Part shown: in pieces, positions 23,901-35,924 of the stretch
Layout: each line of letters opens with the position of its first letter
How positions within the stretch are numbered: the stretch's first letter is position 1
Source: Whalleya microplaca
Taxonomy: Eukaryota > Ascomycota > Sordariomycetes > Xylariales > Xylariaceae
Reading direction: 5' to 3'
DNA length: 64,000 nt
Assembly: GCA_022497155.1 (NCBI GenBank)
Contig: MU385718.1
Coordinates: forward strand, 186,001 to 250,000
Translations under genes and position numbers: made by a program
The notes under the pieces: model-generated
Told to the model about the DNA's origin: nothing
Databases searched by the model: none
The model's input: only the letters and a program-made list of their open reading frames with translations

Positions 23901-26900
23901 TGGTTACCTGTCGGCATGGCTGGCTGAGGAATCTATTCTGTCTCTGGCCTTCATGTTGGACTTTTCCTTTGGGCGAGCTGTTGCAAGACGCCGCAGGAGA
24001 AACTCAGAACGACCAAGTGCAACTTGGCGTTATCCACCGGGAATACACGTAGGTCAGCTAGCGGAGCGACGTCTGAATAAGATTGGGCTATTAAGCCCTT
24101 AGTTATCCGTATTGGTAGGACAAGTGTCCAGATGCCCCACACCAAGTCTCTAGGCACCATGGCGATGAGGGCTTTAACTTGCTTACATACAAGCTTATTA
24201 TCATTAGTAAGAAACCAAGATGGCGAACGGCCTGGTGACAAGATTCCATACGGAGAGATGGAGAAATTATTTTTTTTATTCTCCGGGTTTAGCGCCTCAT
24301 AACCGTTATCTAGAGGAGGGCTAGCTGAGCCAACTAAGGAGCGAGCACTTGGTCGGCTACACAGTCGCACATGTAATAAATATTCGCGCCGAACCTTGCC
24401 CCTATTCACTGCCTTAGACACCGATGTATCTGAACCTGGGCTATCATTGTCTAGCACACAGCCTCACATAGCGGAATGAGGCATAGGACTCGCCGCTTAG
24501 ATGGTCTGGTCTTTATTCCGCTGGAAAGGCTACTGCCCACTATGTACGTCGAGGCTATTGTAGGCGCCGCTAGCTAGTTCTGGCGACTAGAAGCGAATTT
24601 CGTCGATTGCGCTATCATAGGCCTATCACCTATGCCGCTTTACCGTGCCCTAATGGGATTTCGGTTGTGTATCATGCGTACTCTAGCCCGTGACTATCAA
24701 CTAACAAGAAATCCACCGCCGCCAATGCGCAGTAACAGTCGTCATTCCTTAAGGGTAGCAGTTCTAACTGACCCTAATCGGTCTTACTAACTTTGTTTGG
24801 CATTATTACCTACCTGACTAATAACACTGTTACTTAGTTATAACTTAGTCTAGGTTATACGGCCTTATTACTTAAGATAATGCGCCGGGCGGCCAGAGGT
24901 ACAGTACATGCACGGCACGAAATATTTGTAGCATTCCTATCGGGTTACTCTACCCACGTCACGGCGCCAGAAGGCGTTGCTCGCTTGCATTTGTTGGGTC
25001 CCTCGATGATATGTATTTGGCTAGCTCCAGCCCGACCCCAACCTAACCTAGATCGTGGGATCTTACGGATCGTGCTTACGGCCGATCGCCCCCCGCTTGT
25101 CAGTGTCAACTTAACGCCCACCGCCGGCTGAGTGCTATCCTCGTTGGCTTCATTTGTACGAAGTGTGTGCGAACGGAAGAAAATCACGTATTGGACGGAA
25201 TAGACCCGTTAACAAATTGTGTTACACTTTAAAGATATTATATTACATACATGCGCCTTTCTCAGCACTAATAGAACCCATATAATAGACTATTTGGTCT
25301 AGTGGATTGTCTAAAGATAGCATTTAAGTTACGGATTACTTACGAAACGCCTAACCTCCAGATAGAAATCCAGGAATGATAATGTCCAGGTTTGAAGATT
25401 TGTCAGGGAACTTCACGTGTGGCTGAGCTCATGATCAGCATCCCTTATCAGCTCCCATCTCCACGGTCGCGAGTATGACAGAAAAAGAGCCAGCTGACTA
25501 TGAACCCTGGAACAGGGTCGGTCGAAGGATCTTCTTCTGGGGCTCATGTGCCCCAGACCCAGGTGAATGAATAAAGGAAGGATTCGAGGAGAGCCCCAAG
25601 CACCAGGGAACTAGTATGGATGTAGAAGTACCCTGGCCGAATTTGCTACTGCTGCTGTTTCTGCAATGTACCTTGGCTTCCTGTTTGCGTGCCTCTTCTG
25701 ATAAATAGAAATCATCAGGTACTCATGAGCGAGGGACTCATGAGCAAAGGGGGCTTTGTAACTTGTTTGGGATCCATCTAGACTCATCAGGTTGGGAAAT
25801 AAAGTTTGCTCACATTTACGCGCGCTCGGGGGTGACAAGAGGTCACACACACACATAAACCGTCAGCGTGTCACCTAACCTATGACTATAAGTATGTCGC
25901 GCGCAAGGATACGTGATTCGTTTCACAGGCCTCGAGGTGGACACTAATGCACTCCAGACGCGAATCCTTACCTCTAACAATCTTCTCTGCAAACTGGTAA
26001 TACATGCGCAGTAACAATTTGTAGCACCAACTCCGCTCGAAGTGGGAGATTCACATGGGCAGTAGTAGATGCGACCAAGATCACAGGCACACTCGTGCAT
26101 CGTCCTTTTGTCCTCGAGAAATCTCCTGGTGGTAGGTGGTAGTAGTAGTATGGACGTGTGTCGTATGATTCTGTGTACGTACGTTTTCATCTTGACTCCG
26201 TAAATGGTATGTACCCGCCGCCGATTATTCAGCCCACCTACGGCGACCCGTGACAATTTCCGATGGTGGGATTAAAAAACTCCTGAACTCATAATTCGAA
26301 AGACCAGTGCAGACGGCGCAGTAAGCTGACTGGCAAAGAAAGACAAAAAGGAAATATCAAAAGAAATCCCAGTAAATCTCCAATATATGTATACATACAT
26401 ATCATGCATATATGTATGGGGACTTAAAGTCACGAGCAGGATCCGTCTGATTTGCGAGCCGGCCCATTAATGCGAAATTCGGAAGTATTACTCAGAACAG
26501 CTTATTCTGACGACGCGGATTGGATGGGAAATGGTCGACGGGCTGGAAATGGAGGGAGGGATCGCAAAACCCGAGGGAAAGGTACGCCTAAAGCGACGAG
26601 CTCGCCCGCCCGCTGTCCAATCGCCCAAAGGAGCAGGTGGGAGGGACAGAGCCTGGTAGAGGAGGGTAGGGTAATCATGTATGGTAGGGAAGATCGGGGC
26701 GTTTTTATTTTCTTATTTGATTTAAGCTTCGTTCGACTGCAATCTATCTCGCTGCTGGACCAGAGGTAGGTCGGATTAGTGTAACCACACCCGTTCACAT
26801 CTGATAGATGGCCATGGCGGCTAACGCGCAGCAAGAAGGAGAGCGGTAGTTGTTGTTTCGTGCCATTTGCTATTCACCTACCTGAACTGCCTGATTGTTA

Positions 26901-29900
26901 ACTGTTGTGCCACCTCTACGTCCCTAGCTTGTGTTGCCCTTCATGCACTGTGCACTAGCAGGACCCAGCATTACATAGTTATATGTAGAATGCTGACTCC
27001 ATTCGGATCGCTGACTCCTTCGTCCACGCCTGTGTGTACCGTCATCCCAAGATGAGGCCACAGATTTGTCGAGAACTTCCCGATAAGGGTCATTTCTCGA
27101 TCGCTTGAGGTTCCCAGTAGCTGTACAACCCACCCTCTGTGCGATGGTGTATCGTGATTCGTTAGAGATGCGTTATATAGACCTTTGTCACCTGCAACGC
27201 CTTAGAAGTGCAGCGAGTCGGTCTTTGGCCCCCACAGCTGTCTCGGGGCCGAAGTTGTGATAGAGACAAAAAGGCGGCCTCTGATGACCAACATACACGT
27301 ACGGCGTCGCAAGATATAAAAGTCCTCCCAGGGTCAAGATCGATCCCTGGTACGTAGTACACACACCCAAGACATTAAGCCTGTAGGAACGGAGCTAAAG
27401 AGAAGCAGCGTGGGAGGATGGCTTAAGATTTGATGGTATATGCGTGTGAAAGTGTGGGTGGATGCGTGGGCGTGGTGACAAGCGAAGCCACGCTATTGGG
27501 TTCCGCTGCCGTGGGCCGGGGCCAGCCATGGCGATCGATGTGTGCGCTGCGAAGCCGAAGTCAAGAATTCGCGAGCTACCGTATTCCGTATTTCATGCAA
27601 TCCCAGCGCTACGCGGGCATGTGAAAGAGAGTCCAACTGCTGCTTGGGCAGGGCGACAAGACCAGAGCTGGTGCTGTGGCTCGGGGATATCCATTTTTGA
27701 CACAGGAAGTGTTGTACAATGTTGTAGATAGGTAGTGAACCACTTACGACCGGCCAATTCTTGATGAGCGATATGCTGGTCAGCGGCGCCACTAAGCACG
27801 CCTATGTAGACGACACTTTATTGCAAGACAGATTTCCAATAGAATGACTGCAGGCGGCGTTACTGAGCGGAACGGACGGCATTTCTATACGTGCCTCGGG
27901 GAATGTGATGTTGCGATTCATATTGGCCTTCGCAATATCACGTGTGTGACCGTGAGTGAGGCCTCTAGGGCTGGCCGAGAGCGCCATTGCTGGCTAGAAC
28001 CACTTGGCCCAATTTGACAGTCCGGGGTGAGAAAATAAGGATGAACACGCAGGAAAATCGTCGGAAGGTTTCTGGTAGGCGAGAAAGTGTGGTACGCTGA
28101 AGAAAAAGTCGGTGGGTCGTGGCTTATACGCCTATCAGAAGTTTGTGCTACGCCTTTTTCCTCGCATACGTGTGTAGATACAATCTTGTAGTACGGAATT
28201 ACATTCGTCGCAATAGGCAGTAGAATTATATCGCCCATAAGAAACTCCTTTTGTGGGAACGACCATGGCCAACTTTGGCAATCATCAGTCTGTGCTGTGT
28301 GTACGGTGGGAATATTGCTGTCATCATCCATCTCCTTTACAGGCTGTCATCAACCGAGTCTAACGGGAGACTGCAACGGCGAAGCGCCGTCCTAAGTTCC
28401 TCGCATCAGCAATATATGCATCACAATATGCATAATACTTCGTACCAAAAGAAGGGTGGATACGATTATTAACCTGCACACACACGTACGGAGTAAAGTG
28501 AGTAAAGTGCTCACTGCAGATCTGCAATGCTTGTTCTGCCTTGCCGGGCGTTGCCCACTTGCCCGACCGGCAAAGGAGGAAGGAATTTTGCCCAGCTTTT
28601 GCATTGCGTATATGTAGAGAGGTTTATTTTAATTTACCTGCATTTACCTGTCAATGTCTCCATACAGCCCACCGAGCCCACCACAGGTATTACCGTCATT
28701 GGAGGGTCTGAAGAGGATCCCATGTTCTATGCGAGGCGCGGCCTCCTTCCGTTGTCCGCTGTCTACCTGTGGGGATGGTAACGACTATGTATGTACGTAT
28801 GTAGAGATAGTCTCGCTCCAGTGTGTTTTTCTTCTGCGTGTTATACTAAGGATGAATCAATATTCCTCTTATTCATGGAATTGAGCACTAGTACTCCTCA
28901 CTTGGAGACCGGGGGCAGTCTGAAGCCGCGAATGCCGAGACAGAAAGAAAAGGGAGAAGTTGATGTTCAGAACAACAGAGTCGTGATCGATCCACAACGA
29001 TAGAACTTTTAGCTGAGCACTATCTAAGCACTAATCGAGTGCTAAAAGATAGTGTTGACTTTAGGCCGCACGCTAAATTCATGCTTAAAATGAATGGAGC
29101 AGCACTCGAACGACTATCAACGACTACGGGCAGATCCTCGTGGTCGCCAAGGCGCGGTTGTTTCCTAGCACTACCACTTTGCATGTACCGTTACGTTACG
29201 GCAACGCAAGATTGCTTCGAGTAGCCAAGAACGAAGGCTATTAAATACGATTGTTTTATATGGTATCTGGCCATTCTCATTGGTTTACGTCTTTATAAGG
29301 TGCAATTAAAGCACGGTTTACAACGGTACCTTTCCGGAAAAGGCCGTATCTTTCAATCGCTACCTGCGGGTCATTAGACATTTTCTTCCGATTCCCTGTG
29401 TCTGTGTAGTGTATAATGTCTCTGATGAATCAGCTAGGTCTGATAGTCACCTCAGTCTACGAATAGGACGATTAAAGAGGCACAGAAAGCGGCACAATGT
29501 GAATCTCCCTAGGCCTGCGTAACATTTATTTGAAAATTGCTATAATGGCATTAAGTTGTTCGCAGTCCACCCCCAAGAGATTTCTGGAGAGAACGATGCT
29601 TGCAATTATTAGGAGTCCCTATACTATGTTGTACGATTAGCTGGCTCACCGACAATCCTTCTAGAAAATTGTTTTCTTTTTTCCCCTGGAAGTGCTTTGG
29701 ATGAGTAATATGAGAGCCGTATGCACCCCGAACTAGACGCAAACAAGCTTGAATCCTTCCGAGTTCTGGACACTTCTCCTATACTATTAACCTATTTTGT
29801 AACCTGGTTCCAGGGCTCTCGCCCGTGGGTTCGCTTAGGGCTTGGGTCCGGAGTCAGCCTTACTGGATTCGTAGGCAGTAAGATTAATAGTGTGCTTGTA

Positions 29901-32900
29901 TACCTGATGTCATGTGCTATGTGGTACTTGTACTATGTAGATGCGACTGGGAAGGATGACTGATCCACGCAAGTAAATAATACTGTGGTCTAAACTTTTG
30001 CAATATGCGATTCTCGCGGTTTTCTATTACCAGACAGTTCGAATATTCAACTGTCGACCAGCTAACCCTGGCCAGTGGCCAATTAGAGACCACCTGGAGC
30101 TGGCTCCTCAGAACTGGAGGAGGTGAATTAGTCATCGTTAGAACTTCCACGCATCTGATAAAGGATAGTACTGCACATGTCCATCTTCACATGTATTAAG
30201 CATTTATTCGGCCTCACGTTCTATAATAATAGAAATTGGGAAAAACAGCTACGATCTTCAGCAGCCATATGGCGTAACGTCGGCCTCTTTCTACGGGTGA
30301 ATATAGCAGCCGGCGCGCAAATTGGGGATCATATTGCGGCGTATGCCAGTGATCGGCCGCATGCCGCCTGCATTAATGCGGCGGCCGGCACTCACGAACA
30401 TCGTCGGCATCCAAAACGAAGCTGGAATGTTCCTCGCCGGCATTAAAAAGCGACGTTTCAATTAAGTAATATGTATGCTTTCTACTATTTTTGATTCGCT
30501 CAGCACCGCTTGGTAATAGTATTACCACCTACCGGTATTGTGTTGTGATGGCATTTTACCCTTTTTATAATACCGATGGTTCCTAGTCGAGGATCCACTT
30601 TAATACACCATGTTCTTCTTTCTGATACTGTTAACTACGCCTGGTTGATAACTACTCGGAGAGCCTCTTTAGCACCAATATTGAAGCATGAGGTCGACAG
30701 CGCTGAAGCAATTAATTCGCATGTTTTTTTATCTCTCATATTTGGTGGAGCGTATATATTAATTAGTGGAGGCTTTTAAAAAAAGATACTATCTCCTATA
30801 GTACATAGGGTATACTCGTTCGGCGGCTAAGTCCGTGATGAGTGCATAAATTTTGAAAATGGAACACACATTGAGACCTAAATGCCCAAATTCCACAGGA
30901 GAGCGATGAGGAGAGCTACTATGTGCAGTAGTCATACAATACCGACAGCCTTAAACAGCTTCATTTACTATAGCTCGAAGTAAATGCACTTATCCACCCA
31001 CGGAGGCAGCCTAGGACTTTTCACACAATCATAGCCTGACCGGTAGCCCTGGCTGGCAGCTAGTGTATGAAATGCGGCAATCGGTAATAAGGATGAAAAG
31101 GACGACATGGCGGCGTGGCATACCTGGGAATATTGAGAGCGAGACTCGGAGTTGACATTTGAGACAGGTTCAAGTCAAACCCTGGTGACGCTGTCATGGA
31201 ATACAAAATGTTGTACTCACATCAGCATCGACAAAATAGGCAAGAAATGAGCAAAACAAGCTCTCTCCTGTCCCAGAATGACAATGTGAAGATACACAGA
31301 AACCAAAAGGAGATTCGGCCAGTAACACAAGGGACGTGATCAAGCTATAGCAACACAAACGTAGGTTGTGATCCGTCTCAAGGTTGCCGAGATGATTCGA
31401 ATCTGGATACTGTTTGGGTCCTTTATTTGGCAATCGAGACACAAGTCTGTTTTGAATTAGCCGGTTGACACCACAGACCTCTGTCCAGCTGATCTTGTTC
31501 ACAAATGCAAACTAATGAATGGCCGGAGAGGACACCTTCCACAGCGTCAGGCAGATTTAATCCTAGATGAACGACATGATAGAACAAAATCCAAATTATC
31601 GGTAGCTCGTGAGATAGACCGGGCTGCGAATAGTTCACGCTCTCCAAGATTGTACATTCGTCCGGACGGCCCAGCTCAATATGGCGCCATCGGTGGCTTT
31701 GACGTGCTCCTGTGAAGAATATGATCCTTTTTTAGAACAAAATTTAAGTTAGAAGCCAGGAGCCGCAGTAAACCAGTTAACGAAGGGGCTACTAGTGACC
31801 TGGAGCCCTGCTGCCCTTCTGTGCCTCAAGGCTTTGCTTGTATATGGCCCCGTTTACAATACAGCGGCCTTGTGCCGCACAATGCAGTTCGGACTTGATG
31901 CCCAGGAGAGGTAAAGCGTATCAAAACACTATCTCGAAATCAAGCCTCTGATCAACGAAATGGGATTGATTTTCATATATGTACACGGGGAACAGCGAAA
32001 ATAATGGAGATAGAGGAGTTACCCGATAGAGAACCGGCACTGGAGAAGGAGGCCCAACTGACGTATCCACTTCATACCTGGACCGACGAGTTGGGATGGA
32101 TAAAGTTGAGGAACTACCCATTTCCCATATAGGTAGTCTTTCTTATTGCTTACGTACACAGAATCAATTCATATAGCAGACACAGGGACGTGCGCAGGGA
32201 GCTCTACATACAGGGAGTGCTATAGACAGTGTAGTGGCAGTGGTGCCTGGAGGAAAAGCCTGATACTACATACCACGTTGTAGGTATGTATATAATGAAG
32301 CATGGAGGTGAACCTGGGGGAGGGAGGGAGGCCCCTGGGGAATTATAATTGGCTTAGTGGGACATATTGCTATATGTAGTGAATAAAGACTGATCTTTGA
32401 CGGGAACCTGGGACTTTCTGGCAGGATTGCGGGGCACCAGCAAAGTGGGTAAGTAATCTTGAGAATTCAGTTGTATTACCTATTGCAGTGCATAGTAGGT
32501 ACTTCTATGTAATCCATACCTACCTTACCGGCCTAGGTATTCAGGTATAGACAATACCGTATTATAGGTAAGTACGCACTATGAATAAATAACTACCTCG
32601 GGCTTTGATTGTGATTGCCTGATCGCTTGTTCTGCTGTTTGTAAATGAGATAGGAGGATGTTTGTTCAATCATGGAATTTGATGTGATTCAATATGTAGA
32701 ATCTCCTTTCACTGCCTACCTTACATACTGCGAGTATGGATGCCGGGTACTATGTATGTATGTATGCATGTATGTTAGTTGAAATAGACAAATCGTAAAC
32801 TTAGTTATTACAGGTGTTCGGGTAGGAGAGGGGTTTGCCGAATTGCTGGTTACACAAGGCGCAACTCGACACAAAGTACATCAGACATGTATTTGTACCT

Positions 32901-33062
32901 CTGGCTATGGCGTGCAGTCTGTAGTGGACTTGCCTGCCCGCGGTACTATTATCCTGAAATTGTTAGTGGATTCCGTGCTGAATGGCCGTACTGAATACTG
33001 TTCTCGGTACCGACTTTGGGGCAGAGCACAGTGGAGGCCTTGGCGCCGGGTTCGACTTTTAA
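20975..33062. other. Gene desert, about 12 kb
   Basis: I find no supported gene. The longest frames (22006-22515 plus, 23951-24457 minus) have no recognisable motif, overlap other frames and do not extend through plausible introns. Composition shifts locally: 24750-24870 and 29230-30780 are AT-rich, and 30300-30440 is a small GC-rich island with an imperfect palindrome around GCATTAATGC (30370-30379). Tandem TATG units lie near 32752-32775. Decayed mobile DNA is likely but not identifiable by eye. Confidence 0.45.
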
Positions 33063-33100
33063 CCCCCCTCTGCCCCCCCCCCTGGTCCCCGCCCCGCCCC
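33063..33100 (-). other. G-quadruplex-type G-run tract (C-rich on plus strand)
   Basis: The minus strand carries at least four runs of four or more G in under 40 bases, with short loops. This satisfies the usual G4 pattern. It lies about 2.8 kb upstream of the WOPR start codon and about 0.85 kb before the T-rich promoter-like block. Confidence 0.7.
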
Positions 33101-33930
33101 TGCAAAGTCAAACCTTGAGCCTGAGATCCCTGGACCCTGTACTTCTTGTACATCCTGCACGTCCTTGCGCACCCCTGCACTCCACACGTCCTCGCAAAAT
33201 AAAAATGTCACTGGCGAAAAATAAGCTTGAATTCATTGGGAAGCTTATTATTGTTGTTACTATCGATTATATCCGTTTTCCTCCCCATTGCCGCACTTCG
33301 CCTGGGCAAAATCCCATCATCTCACCATAATAATAATTGATGACTCTCTCAGCCTACGCAGTACATCTATTATAGATGACATACATCCGTGCCTCATATC
33401 ACCCGATATATCCTACCTATATGCCACTGCCACTGCCACATACTCGTGTCTTCTCCAACCCTTCTCTCCAAGATTGGATCTTCATCTGACGGGAAGCGTT
33501 CCACATCAACCCACCCTCTTCTTGATGCTTGACCGCTGCCAGCCTAATCAATATAATCAAACCAAAGGGCTGAACAGCTTTCTAGCCGTAGAATCAGGTG
33601 CGCGAGATAACGGGACCAAATCGGCATCACTGGAAAACCACGAAAGGCTTGCACGGAGTACATAGCAAGCCGGAGGAACAAGGAAAGTCACAACCGAAGG
33701 ACAGCCGCCCTCATTCTTAGGATCATTGCATCAGCAGCAGAAAGATAAGGAAAGGAAGCGGAAGAAGGACAAGAAGAAAAAAGAAAAGAAGGAAAACCCC
33801 GAGTTTGATTTTGATCCCCGACACCAACAATCCAGCATTGGCGTCACCTGTCTTGACTTGCAAAGCGCCTCGTCTTCTTAACAGGGTCTGGCGCATCTAA
33901 AGCCGAACACACACGTGTCAAACCAAGCTT

Positions 33931-33965
33931 ATTTCTTTTTTTTTTTTTCTTTTTTCCCCTTCGCT
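33931..33965 (+). promoter_or_regulatory. T/C-rich core-promoter-like block upstream of WOPR gene
   Basis: A run of T with few C (33932-33955) passes into CCCC and CTCCCCGGG. Such pyrimidine blocks commonly precede transcription starts in filamentous ascomycetes. The next gene downstream is the WOPR factor, so this is the best visible candidate for its upstream promoter. Confidence 0.4.
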
Positions 33966-35924
33966 CCCCGGGTCAGCTCTGCAAAGGGAAAACTCGATAA
34001 CGGCGATTACGGGGGATCAACGGCAAACCGTTTTGTCCTTGTCCACCGGTATACACGGTACCTAACTGCTAACTGCCAACCAACTACCTGACTAACCTCG
34101 ACTCAATGACCAAGGTCCAACTAAGTTAACCCACCCACAACCGCTTGGAAGCTAAACCTTAGCAGCCATAAGCTTCAATAGCTTATTAGGTTAACTTTCA
34201 TCACTTTGATAACTCTAAAATCTACACTCAGCCCTCAGCTGTCCCCTACCTCCATTTCTTATTACTGGAGGAGCCGCTTTGGCCTGTTTCCTCCCTTTCT
34301 CACCCTATTGTCGCCCACAATTCATTCCAATATAAGACACTCGTGTTTGCTCGTCTGGCGGCAAAGACGACAGACAATTCCTACAACTCCATTTTCCCTG
34401 CAACCAGTATACACACACAACCCGACCTCGATCACGATCTTGAGTGGACCGCCCGCACACTTCCCGAGCGAGGAGCATCCAAACAACAATTCGGAGTAGC
34501 CGCCCCTCTCCCAACTTACCAAATACGGCGCATCTGTCGACAATATACTTCTGCCGCTCTTCATTGACAGACTCCACCCGATAAATTCCTGTTGTCGGCT
34601 TGGGCCTTTTTACTCGACCCAGCAACCCAGCATCGTCATCACCGTGGAAGACGGCACCTTCACCTCAGCATACATTTTTCTCCCCCACCATCGTCCTATA
34701 TCAATTAGTGTCGATTCCACCATCTCATCTGCAGTGTGTCAATTACTTGGCGCCAGACCATCATCTCACATTTCATCCGATCCAGCCGCTAGCCTGATCT
34801 CAAGACTTTCTAGGTATGTATTTCTATTTTCATCTACTTTCGTATTTCAGTCCCTCTGGTTGGTTAGCTTAAGCTTGATCCAACTGCACCCACCATCTTG
34901 TTGGTGCAACTCTCTCTCTGTGAGGAGCGAGGACAAGAATCCCAACATCACCAGAAGCTTCCTGTCAACCCAACTCCCTTGGGTAGCATACACGTAAATT
35001 ATCATTATATCACGCGATCATCCTTTTGCCCCTCGCCCTTCGCAGGTAGGCATAACCTGGCTCTATTCCCTCAGATGATATTGCTGCGTGTCTACATGGA
35101 CAAGTGCACGAGGCTGGACCGGTGTACTACCAACACCAAACCCAAGGAAATTTTAGTCGGGATGCACGTCAAGATTCTGGCATTCTCAGAAATCAAGCGA
35201 CAGCTACAGTTGGCTACATCCAGAACTCATCCAACCAACCTAATATAATTCTATGTCTGTATTCTATACATGACGTGGTGGTTATTATTTTAGAGTATAT
35301 GTGGTATCAGGTCCGCTTGAAGTTCACTTGTCATACCCTGCACGTCTCGCAACCCTGTCGAACTCAACTACCTCACCAATCAACCATAGTATAGACGTCT
35401 CATTTACCTTTGTTTTGAATAAGCTTTAATCTATTAAGCTAAAACTTGCCCAGCGCGCAAGGATTGGGAGGGCTAATATTGATCTTATAGGCAGTCCACG
35501 AGCTTAGACACCTTGGGTGTGGTTGCGCGACGTCTCATCCACCCATTGTCTTGGGGTTGTCGTATCGACTCGAATTGCCCGCAATTCAGAAACGCCAAGG
35601 CAGATTGTACTCTACTTTCGCAGTTTGGCTACCAGGCCCAGGACTAGGGCTGTTGGTAACCACGCAAGCTTCTCCATTATCCACTTCGGGAGTGAACCCA
35701 GTCACGAACAATCTGAATGACCCACCGTTGAGTCTTAAGTGTGGAGCTGACGTGGTGGAAAACGGGTAGGAATACAAGAAGGGATCTTCACCGGGAAAGA
35801 AATTTGGACTCACTCTTCACTTTCTCTTTTCACTATTTGATCCCGAACTCGTATATCAGGTTATACACCATTTCGCATCATCCTAATACCGACTCCATCT
35901 TGCTAGAAGCAACAGACCGGCAAG
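33966..35924 (+). promoter_or_regulatory. Putative long uORF-bearing 5' leader of the WOPR gene
   Basis: About 2 kb with pyrimidine-rich, A-poor composition, quite unlike the desert to the left. There are several short upstream ATG frames. The longest is 35075..35248 (57 codons), and very short ones start at about 34105, 35252 and 35717. Splice-like signals are present: a donor AG|GTATGT at 34813 and acceptors such as CCCTTCGCAG at 35045, so a leader intron is possible. That this is transcribed leader rather than plain promoter is inference. Long leaders are established for WOR1 of Candida albicans, a WOPR relative. Confidence 0.4.

Noticed and set aside
23951..24457. A 168-codon minus-strand frame
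   Set aside because: It starts at a GTG, has no recognisable domain and cannot be extended by plausible introns.
34813..34849. Perfect-looking 37 nt intron (GTATGT..TTTCAG) in the WOPR leader
   Set aside because: It is shorter than any intron in the window and below the usual fungal minimum; a later acceptor is more likely if the donor is used.
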